DNA from: Spirochaetia bacterium
GTDB lineage: Bacteria; Spirochaetota; UBA4802; UBA5550
Reading direction: 5' to 3'
DNA: 52,241 nt
Assembly (NCBI GenBank): GCA_009885955.1
Contig: VFJS01000067.1
Location: forward strand, 1-52,241
In this document: in pieces, positions 16,753-24,180 of the stretch
Numbering within the stretch: the stretch's first letter is position 1
How the letters are laid out: each line of letters starts with the position of its first letter
The notes under the pieces: model-generated
Told to the model about the DNA's origin: nothing
What the model saw: the letters and a program-made list of their open reading frames with translations, nothing else
Database searches by the model: none
Program-made: the position numbers and the translations under genes

Positions 16753-19422
16753 ATGAGCACATTCCGGTTAAATGCTCTATTTAACCCTAAATCCATTGCG
16801 GTAATCGGGGCAACGGCAAGGCCCAATTCCCTCGGAATGCCGATAATGAGGAATCTGATAAGCGGTAATTTCCAGGGGCCCATCCTGCCCGTAAACCCGG
16901 GCTATGACTCCATTCATGGAATACTGTGCTATAAATCAATTGAACATCTCCCCATTGTGCCCGACCTTGCCCTGCTATGCACCCCTCCAGGGACAGTAAT
17001 GACACTGATTGATAAACTGGGGCAGAGGGGGACACGGGTTGTCATAATCATGACAACTGAATTCAATATGTTTGATTCAAAGGGGGAGAATAATTTCAAA
17101 TCGATTTTGACCACTGCGCGAAAGTACGGCATGAGAGTACTGGGGCCAAGTTCCACGGGGATACAGGTACCCAGGATAGGCCTCAACGCAAGCTGGATAA
17201 GCACTGCAGTTAAAAACGGGAAGCTGGCCTTTGTTTCACAGTCCGGATCTTTTACCGCCGCGGTCATGGAATGGGCGAGTCTGAACGGGATCGGCTTTTC
17301 CAATGTAATATCCACAGGGGATACGGTTGATATAGATTTTGGAGATATCCTCGATTTTGTGGCCACTGACAGCCAGACAAGTTCAATTCTCCTGAATATT
17401 CGGTCCATTGAAAACCCCAGAAAATTTCTCTCTGCTGCAAGGGCCGTGGCCCGCATAAAGCCTGTTATCGTCATAAAAGCCGCGCGGCGCTTTGAAAAGA
17501 TCGGTATCCGCGGTGACCACGATTTTTCACAGATTCTGGAGGACGAGGCCTATGACGCCGCAATACGGCGCGCCGGGATGCTGAGGGTGTATAATACCTA
17601 TGAACTTTTTGACGCGGTGGAGACCCTCACCTACGGCCGTATGATCCATGGAGACAGCCTTGCCATCGTATGCAACGGCATCAGCCCCGGGGACATGGCG
17701 GCAGACGCGCTCATACAGGGCGGCGGAAAACTTGCGGAGCTCTCTGAAGAGACCGTCCAGAAGATTTCGGTGATTATATCAAAGAAGCTGTTCAGGACCA
17801 ATCCCATAGATCTCGGCCGCGAAGCCAACGCGGTAAAGTACAGGGAATCAGTTTCAATACTTCTCGACGCCCCGGAGGTTGACGCTGTTCTTGTAATGTA
17901 CACCCCGACTCCCGTGACCCAGAGCAGCGAGATCGCGGCGGCCATCTCCGAAGTTGCCGGGAAAAGCCGCGGCAATCTGATTGCCTGCTGGCTTGGGGAA
18001 AACAGGAGGGATCCGAGGCACAATATTCTTACTCAGTGCGGAATACCGGTCTATGTCACCCCAGATGAGGCCACGAGGGCATTTCTGCATCTCATCCGGT
18101 ACAGAAAAAACCAGGAGATGCTCATGGAGACGCCGCTTATGCTCCCTGAGGAAAGGAGCGCCGACAGGGGGATGGCAAAAGAGATAGTTACAGCAGTACT
18201 CTCCGCAGGGAGAAAGTCTCTTAATGAAGAGGAGACCTCCAGGGTCCTCAACCTCTATGGCATCAATACCCTGGAAACACAATTGCTGAATAAAATTGAT
18301 GATGTCCTTGAATATGCCGATAGGGAGGGATATCCCGTTTCCCTCAGGCTTTCGTCGCCAACGCTCAGGAGGGAACTCTCCGTGGGGAACATATCCTTTG
18401 ACCTTTCTTCCAGGGATGCCGTGGAGGCAGCGGCAGAGGGTATGGATGAAAGGTTTTATAAACGGTATCAGGGACTGCCGCATCCGGGATATGTTGTGCA
18501 GAAGATGACACGCCGTCCCGAGGCGCTGCTCCTTTCCATGGGAATATCCAATGACCCCCTTTTCGGGCCCTTTATTCGCTTTGGAAGGGGAGGGGCTCCC
18601 ACGGGGATTCCCGGTGATTATGCCGTTGCCCTGCCGCCCCTTAACATGAGCCTTGCAGGGGAGCTTATCGCTCAGACAAATGTGGGTAAAATGATCAGCA
18701 TGAGGAATAGCCGGAGTCCAATAAATGATAATGAAATAAGGACCATGCTGGTGCGGATCTCCGACCTCCTCATCGACATCCCGGAACTCGTGGCCATGGA
18801 CATCAACCCGCTCCTGGCCGACGGCAGCGGCACGGTCATCATTGATGCGCGGATGTCTGTGCAGCCCTCATTCAAAGAGGATGAACGCCTGTCCATAAGG
18901 CCCTATCCAAGAGAGCTTGAAGATACATACGCGTTGAAAAACGGCATTGAACTGAGCGTCCGCCCCATAAAACCTGAGGATGAGCCGAACTACATCAAGC
19001 TCCTTTCCCTTGTCAGTCAGAAGGATCTGCGCATGAGATTTTTCAGTGAAACCAGGGATCTTCCCAAGGGGCTCCTTGCCCAGCTTATCCATATCGATTA
19101 TGACAGGGAAATGGCCTTCGTAGCCGTTTTAAAGAAAAATGAGATGGAATTTGACATTCTGGGAGTTGTAAACATCAATGCGACAAATGACAGGTTTATA
19201 GCCGAATATTCCATCCTTGTCCGGTCCGATATGAAGGGCCAGGGGCTCGGCAGATATTTAATGGAAAAGATTATTCATTATTGCAGGGACAAGGGAATGA
19301 AGACAATTTTCGGAATAGTCAATAACAATAACAGCGAAATGATACGGCTTACAGAAAAATTGGGCTTTAAAACCAATTATTTTTATGACGATGATATCAT
19401 TGAAGTGCGCCTTGATATATGA
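16753..19422 (+). CDS. PatZ-like protein acetyltransferase: NDP-forming acyl-CoA synthetase-like region plus GNAT
   Basis: 889 residues, near the usual ~880 of the PatZ/Pat family. Order: CoA-binding domain (residues ~5-130, SIAVIGA), succinyl-CoA-ligase-like domains (~140-460, including YDAAIRRAGMLRV and RYRKNQEML as in PatZ), ATP-grasp-like region (~475-715) and GNAT (~735-889) with KGQGLGRYLM as the acetyl-CoA loop. In characterised relatives the synthetase half is inactive and senses acetyl-CoA, while the GNAT half acetylates lysines such as that of acetyl-CoA synthetase. The usual phospho-His motif of active ADP-forming synthetases is not clear. A catalytic acyl-CoA synthetase remains possible. 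It is a single gene, with a GNAT homologous to that at 3801-5681. Confidence 0.88.
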   Translation: MSTFRLNALFNPKSIAVIGATARPNSLGMPIMRNLISGNFQGPILPVNPGYDSIHGILCYKSIEHLPIVPDLALLCTPPGTVMTLIDKLGQRGTRVVIIMTTEFNMFDSKGENNFKSILTTARKYGMRVLGPSSTGIQVPRIGLNASWISTAVKNGKLAFVSQSGSFTAAVMEWASLNGIGFSNVISTGDTVDIDFGDILDFVATDSQTSSILLNIRSIENPRKFLSAARAVARIKPVIVIKAARRFEKIGIRGDHDFSQILEDEAYDAAIRRAGMLRVYNTYELFDAVETLTYGRMIHGDSLAIVCNGISPGDMAADALIQGGGKLAELSEETVQKISVIISKKLFRTNPIDLGREANAVKYRESVSILLDAPEVDAVLVMYTPTPVTQSSEIAAAISEVAGKSRGNLIACWLGENRRDPRHNILTQCGIPVYVTPDEATRAFLHLIRYRKNQEMLMETPLMLPEERSADRGMAKEIVTAVLSAGRKSLNEEETSRVLNLYGINTLETQLLNKIDDVLEYADREGYPVSLRLSSPTLRRELSVGNISFDLSSRDAVEAAAEGMDERFYKRYQGLPHPGYVVQKMTRRPEALLLSMGISNDPLFGPFIRFGRGGAPTGIPGDYAVALPPLNMSLAGELIAQTNVGKMISMRNSRSPINDNEIRTMLVRISDLLIDIPELVAMDINPLLADGSGTVIIDARMSVQPSFKEDERLSIRPYPRELEDTYALKNGIELSVRPIKPEDEPNYIKLLSLVSQKDLRMRFFSETRDLPKGLLAQLIHIDYDREMAFVAVLKKNEMEFDILGVVNINATNDRFIAEYSILVRSDMKGQGLGRYLMEKIIHYCRDKGMKTIFGIVNNNNSEMIRLTEKLGFKTNYFYDDDIIEVRLDI

Positions 19423-19533
19423 AATAAAGCCTAAAATTCTCTGCAATTGTAAAATAATATTCTTGACATTTGCCGACACCTCAATAGTTATTAAATAATT
19501 ACCGTTTATTATCATAATAGCCAGGAGCATATT

Positions 19534-20619
19534 TTGAAATTTAAAATTAACAAATCAGCCTTGTGCATTTTTGCGGTTACAGCTGCTTTAATAATTTTTT
19601 CTTCAGGCAGGGCAATAGCTGAACCGAATAAAAATGTTATACTTGTTCTTGATACCTCCATGAGCATGATCGGCTTTGGCGGGAATAACATCATGGATAA
19701 GGTGAAATCCAGTATTGAAAATTATATCGATAAGCTGAAAGATGGCGATAAAGTCACATTCATCACTTTTGACACAAAAGTGACCATCTACCCTACAATT
19801 CTTATCGATGATAAGAATGACCGTGATATTGCTAAAAAATACATCTCCGCAATCGAGGCGAAAGGGCTCTGGACATATACAATTGATATGCTGAAAAATG
19901 TCTTCAAGAAGGCAGAGGAGATTTCAAAGGCTGAAAAAGACAGGAAAACAGTAATTGTAATCATGACCGATGGAATCGACGACCCCCCTCCCGGACACAG
20001 GAAGGATCTTTTTGACATCAAGAGTGTATCAAGCGAGTACTCGGGAAAGGACTGGTGGATTTATTTTATAAGTTTTGCAGACCTCCAGAAGAACGAGAAA
20101 TTAAAGGGGGAGCTTGAGAAGGAGCTTAAAAAAGTTTCTGACAAGAGCCAATTTATTGATGCCAAGGATGTCCCTGAAAAAGGGATTGAGGACATGCAGA
20201 AATCCATGAAAGCCCAGGAAGGCCTCCAATGGCGGGCCATCCTTATTATTGCAGCTGCAGTTATCATACTCTTGATTATTATTATCAGAATAGCAAAGAA
20301 AGGCGGACCAAAGGTAAAAGGCAGGCTGGAATACTGGAATATAGAGATTCTCGACCCATATATTGAAAAATTTGACCTGACAAAGAAAATGTCAGGTGAG
20401 ATTGTTATAGGAAAAAAAGCGCAATGCCATTTATATATCAGAGATATCACTATCTCCGGGAATTTCAGCATCATTGCCCTGAAGAACCCCGTCAGGTTAT
20501 CAATAAAGGGTGAAACAGGCGTTGATGTGATGTTTAAAAATAAGGAATCATCTGGTATTCTGACAGATGGGGACATATTCCAGGCCGGGAATTATGGCTT
20601 TAAGTATATTGCCGGTTAA
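19534..20619 (+). CDS. Membrane-anchored VWA-domain protein
   Basis: 361 residues from a TTG start, chosen because AGGAG at 19523-19527 precedes it by six bases and the product opens with a signal peptide (residues 1-29, ending AIAE). The von Willebrand A domain spans ~33-215 with the metal site DTSMS at 40-44 and MTDGID at ~144. One transmembrane helix is at ~232-253. The C-terminal ~100 residues are beta-rich (IVIGKKAQCHLYIRD, then GDIFQAGNYGFKY) and resemble an FHA-like fold. So the VWA domain would lie outside the membrane and the tail inside. Binding partners are unknown. A hairpin terminator follows. Confidence 0.82.
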   Translation: MKFKINKSALCIFAVTAALIIFSSGRAIAEPNKNVILVLDTSMSMIGFGGNNIMDKVKSSIENYIDKLKDGDKVTFITFDTKVTIYPTILIDDKNDRDIAKKYISAIEAKGLWTYTIDMLKNVFKKAEEISKAEKDRKTVIVIMTDGIDDPPPGHRKDLFDIKSVSSEYSGKDWWIYFISFADLQKNEKLKGELEKELKKVSDKSQFIDAKDVPEKGIEDMQKSMKAQEGLQWRAILIIAAAVIILLIIIIRIAKKGGPKVKGRLEYWNIEILDPYIEKFDLTKKMSGEIVIGKKAQCHLYIRDITISGNFSIIALKNPVRLSIKGETGVDVMFKNKESSGILTDGDIFQAGNYGFKYIAG

Positions 20620-20988
20620 GGCAGGTTTCAGGATCTAAGGTAATAATACCTGGTTTAACGATATTTATCAGTTTAAACAGGTATTTTTAATTTTAATTTT
20701 TTAGAATATACCGGATTTTAGGAATGCCCTTAATTATTATTGTCAATTTGTCGAAATAACTTATAGGCACTGGTAAAAGCAGATGTTTCACACAAACCTA
20801 GTATACAAAATTTGGAAGATTTTATATAAATTAAGAAATAAAATCTTGACATTATAAATATATTTGATAAAGTAATCCAAATTAGTATGTTCATATACAA
20901 TTATATTTTTTATATGATATTTATCCATATAAAAAATAAAAAGTGTTTAAGTAAATAATCTTTTAAATTTTTCTAGGAGGAATATTCA
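20620..20988. other. AT-rich gap upstream of cfpA
   Basis: It begins with the terminator of the VWA gene. TTGACA occurs at 20846-20851 without a convincing -10 at the right distance. The end holds the strong Shine-Dalgarno AGGAGG at 20975-20980. I see no gene. Confidence 0.5.
20645..20695 (+). terminator. Rho-independent terminator after the VWA gene
   Basis: AATACCTGGTTTAA at 20645-20658 pairs, with one bulged G, with TTTAAACAGGTATT, and is followed by a T-rich tract. Confidence 0.7.
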
Positions 20989-22944
20989 ATGGCAGGTGGT
21001 CAATTTCCAAAAAGTCCTAATAAATTTCACCCTACTACGCCCAGTGCTGTAGGTTCCAGAAATTCGATAGTACAGGAGGGCAGGGATAAAATTGATGAGC
21101 AGAGAGTTCTTCTCGAGGAGACTACCGATAAGGTATTGAATCATATTGAGACAAAACTTGCTCCCGAAGTACTGGAAAAACTTGATGTAATGGGGGGCCT
21201 TAAAGAGAAGCTCTACCGTTATGTTAACCAGCACTATGTTAACATGTTCAATAGATATACCGTGACCATGGAAGACGAATTTTTGAAAAAAGTCAGGGAC
21301 TTCACTGACAAGGAAGAGTCAAAGGGCCTCAACAGGTATACTCCGAAAGAGATTACCGAGATGCTTGATAAAATAGGCGGTTCAGACAAGTTCCATACTG
21401 GTGAGATTGAAAAATCGATTGTAAACATGTATGGTCACCTTCAGGGCCACATCCAGAGGGGTGTCAACGACCTTGAGACTGAAACCAATGCCATATTAAG
21501 GCAGAAGACCGATGTCGGAGCTTTTGTCCGCGGTGAAAACGCATATTCAGTTTTAAAATGCGTTTTTAAAGATAATGCAATGAGGCCCAAGTATGTTTAT
21601 GATGTAAAGTTGTCTATCAACATACTGGACAGCGAGCTCATAAGCCCGGTCTATCATTACCAGGCAACTCTCGAGACTCTCATGAAAGATGCCATTCAGA
21701 AGCATATTCATGAACTCATTGACCACCAGGTCCAGACGCTGAATGAGGACCTTATCGATCAGGGGAAAAGAGACCTGAATGCAAGTGAGATGATGTTTGA
21801 GAGAATTAAGAAGATTGAGAATTACACAGGCGATGAAAAAGAGGATGAGAAGTCCAAGAGATATACCATCCTTGCAAAGAGATTCCTTGACAAGATTGAG
21901 GGGCTCAGGGCCGAGATTGATGAGCAGGACAAGGATCCTCTGAATATCAGGGATAATATCAAGTACATCATCGACCAGGAGAATATAAGGAACAGGGGAT
22001 ATAATACCAGCGTAAACTCGCTGACATCAATCCTCGACACCAGTAAGCTCGGTTACCAGGTATGCGACAACCTGAAAAACGCAAGGGTCTGCCATGTAAG
22101 GGAGTATGAATCAACTGACCCGGCTGAATTACCCGATGAAAGGTACAGGATGAGGCTTGCATATTATGACCTGAACCAGTTAAGAGAAGAGAAGAGAGAG
22201 TATGATAAGCAGATGCATGCCTTCTCTGTTCAGGTGGCGGAGCTCTGGGATGTAACTCATGCCCATTATGAATCAAAGAAGAGATTCAGATCCCTTATCG
22301 ACTTGGATGACCTTGCAGGCAGGCTCATGACCAAAGAGTGGAGAAATGAAAGGAAATCGAGGGAAGCTGATCCCGAGCATGTTCTCTGGAATGAAATCGG
22401 GCAGATGTATAATGAAAATACCTTTGTAGAGAAGAATAACAGGACCTATGAGGACAGGATAAAGAATCTTAAAAACAAACTCAAGTATCTGAGAAATATT
22501 CTTGTTGAGATGCATGAGTTCCAGAACCCGATTGAAAGGGTTATCCTGGATGAGAGGATCAATTATCTCACACTCAAGTTCAACGATTTTACCTATCTTG
22601 TAAATCCTCATCATATACAGCCCGGAGTTGTTCTTGATATAGACATAACCACTATAAAGAGAAAACTCTATATGCTTAAAGGTATGGCAAACGTTCTTAA
22701 CGAATTCCTCTACGGAATATCAAAAGGATTTGCCGATGCTGCATTCGCAACATACAGCAGAAGGAGATCAACCGTGAGATCCGATATTGAGCAGTCTTTC
22801 ACCGAAGATGAAGTGAAAGAGGAATTCTTTGAGTCTCAATTCAAGAAGCCTGGTGGTGAATCTCCGGCAGAAGCTGTCGGCGCAGTTGACCTTTCAGGAA
22901 AGAACAGGCCTAAGAAGAAGAGTACGGGATTAAAAGAGTTATAA
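20989..22944 (+). CDS. cfpA: Cytoplasmic filament protein A (CfpA)
   Basis: 651 residues, mostly helical and charged. The ATG follows AGGAGG at a good distance. The sequence agrees with Treponema CfpA as I remember it along its length: the N-terminal VQEGRDK block, ETTDKVL, KLAPEVLEKLD, GGLKEKLYRYVNQHY, NMYGHLQGHIQRG, RQKTDVGAFVRGENAY and KLSINILDSELISP. CfpA builds the ribbon of cytoplasmic filaments under the flagella in treponemes and is needed there for normal cell division and motility. It is specific to spirochaetes, so this gene identifies the phylum. It is likely monocistronic: terminators lie on both sides. It is slightly shorter than the treponemal protein (~680 residues). Confidence 0.93.
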   Translation: MAGGQFPKSPNKFHPTTPSAVGSRNSIVQEGRDKIDEQRVLLEETTDKVLNHIETKLAPEVLEKLDVMGGLKEKLYRYVNQHYVNMFNRYTVTMEDEFLKKVRDFTDKEESKGLNRYTPKEITEMLDKIGGSDKFHTGEIEKSIVNMYGHLQGHIQRGVNDLETETNAILRQKTDVGAFVRGENAYSVLKCVFKDNAMRPKYVYDVKLSINILDSELISPVYHYQATLETLMKDAIQKHIHELIDHQVQTLNEDLIDQGKRDLNASEMMFERIKKIENYTGDEKEDEKSKRYTILAKRFLDKIEGLRAEIDEQDKDPLNIRDNIKYIIDQENIRNRGYNTSVNSLTSILDTSKLGYQVCDNLKNARVCHVREYESTDPAELPDERYRMRLAYYDLNQLREEKREYDKQMHAFSVQVAELWDVTHAHYESKKRFRSLIDLDDLAGRLMTKEWRNERKSREADPEHVLWNEIGQMYNENTFVEKNNRTYEDRIKNLKNKLKYLRNILVEMHEFQNPIERVILDERINYLTLKFNDFTYLVNPHHIQPGVVLDIDITTIKRKLYMLKGMANVLNEFLYGISKGFADAAFATYSRRRSTVRSDIEQSFTEDEVKEEFFESQFKKPGGESPAEAVGAVDLSGKNRPKKKSTGLKEL

Positions 22945-22966
22945 AAAACATAGACTTTGATTTATT

Positions 22967-22999
22967 AAAAAGGATGCATATATGCATCCTTTTTTTTTA
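22967..22999 (+). terminator. Rho-independent terminator after cfpA
   Basis: AAAAAGGATGCATA at 22967-22980 pairs with TATGCATCCTTTTT directly after it, a perfect stem ending in a run of T. Confidence 0.88.
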
Positions 23000-23059
23000 A
23001 TTTTAACTGTTTTTTTATACAAAGTACTTGCAAATTTTTAATAATAATTTATGATTTCA

Positions 23060-23094
23060 TTTTATTTATGTGAAAGACGTTCACATAAATAAAA
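23060..23094. promoter_or_regulatory. Perfect 15-bp inverted repeat upstream of the 302-codon gene
   Basis: TTTTATTTATGTGAA (23060-23074) and its exact complement (23080-23094) flank a 5-base AGACG spacer. The core TGTGA-N7-TCACA recalls a Crp/Fnr operator, although Crp sites normally have N6. A short T-run follows, so a second terminator for cfpA is the alternative. It lies 145 bases before the start codon at 23240. Confidence 0.5.
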
Positions 23095-23239
23095 GTTTTT
23101 TCACCGATCATTCGGACATTTAATGTATAAACCGTTTTTTTCAGGAAACAGTTGAGCAAAGCTGTAGATTGCGGGAACAGCAGACTGATCATGATAAATA
23201 CAGTCTGATATCAATAATACCATTCAGGAGTTATAGATT

Positions 23240-24148
23240 ATGGAAACAACATATTATTCTCTTGCATCGAAGAATAATTTCAATAAGGCTTTGAAACATT
23301 TTTTCAGCGTCAATGATGCCGTTGATGAAGTTGAATCTGACAGGAACATAGCCGATGTCATAAACGGTTGGCTTACCAAAGGAGAAATAGTCGAAGATCA
23401 GATACTTCCCATGGTCGGCTCCATTATCAGGGATAAATTCGGATATTCCTACGATTCCTACAATATTCCAGGTACCATATCCGATTTCAGTAAACTCAAT
23501 GCCGAAACAATAAAATGGACTGCCCTTGACATTGTGATTACATATTACAGCCCAATCGGACAGGTTATACTCATTAACCCTAAAAATATAAATCACTGGA
23601 ATAACGCCCGTGAACTGATTAAGGACCAGCTTCTTGTTGTATACACCAAATTCTTGAAAGGTGAAAACAAAAAGGTTCAGATGGATGCAATTAACGCTGT
23701 TGAAGAGATGATCGCAGGAAAAGACGTTTTCATTAATCAGGATTTCATAGATCAGACCAAGGTAGCGAAGGTTCAGCCTGTGCAGAAGGTTGCTCCGCAG
23801 CCGGTCTCTGATTCAAAAAAAAATGTTACCCCTAAGTATCCTGTTCAGGTTTCCAATGAGCTCTTCCATAACGGAAATGTAGAGGCATGGAAAAAGATTA
23901 TTGAGAGTTTCAAGGAAAAATTTCCAGATCAGGAAGTGTCAATCTTTCACCAGGGTGCCCTCATCAATGACATCAATGCCCTTTTCAAATGGGGAAAAGT
24001 GAAACATGGGGATTCCATATTTTTCCAGGTGGCCGGGGAAAATATACAGGGTGTATCCAAACTAAAAAAATACCTCTACGAAGGGGCCAGCCACAGATAT
24101 GAGCAGTTTTTAAAGGTCGGTCTCGGACAGGTGCTTAACCTGTTTTAA
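23240..24148 (+). CDS. Conserved-looking protein of unknown function, upstream of the PPDK-like gene
   Basis: 302 residues with an AGGAG Shine-Dalgarno. I do not recognise a domain. Residues 1-~160 look globular and mixed alpha/beta. Residues ~175-205 are a proline/glutamine/lysine-rich linker (VQPVQKVAPQPV). Residues ~210-302 form a second small domain containing FPDQEVSIFHQG and FKWGKVKHGDSIFFQVAG. No signal peptide or membrane helix. It ends 32 bases before the PPDK-like gene, so the two are probably one operon. Its position between cfpA and a PPDK gene makes it a candidate spirochaete-specific protein. Confidence 0.75.
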   Translation: METTYYSLASKNNFNKALKHFFSVNDAVDEVESDRNIADVINGWLTKGEIVEDQILPMVGSIIRDKFGYSYDSYNIPGTISDFSKLNAETIKWTALDIVITYYSPIGQVILINPKNINHWNNARELIKDQLLVVYTKFLKGENKKVQMDAINAVEEMIAGKDVFINQDFIDQTKVAKVQPVQKVAPQPVSDSKKNVTPKYPVQVSNELFHNGNVEAWKKIIESFKEKFPDQEVSIFHQGALINDINALFKWGKVKHGDSIFFQVAGENIQGVSKLKKYLYEGASHRYEQFLKVGLGQVLNLF

Positions 24149-24180
24149 TCAGGAAATAATTTAAATTTGGAGTAATAGAT

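Noticed and set aside
20846-20871. Promoter for cfpA from TTGACA at 20846
   Set aside because: No -10 at an acceptable distance; only noted within the gap entry.
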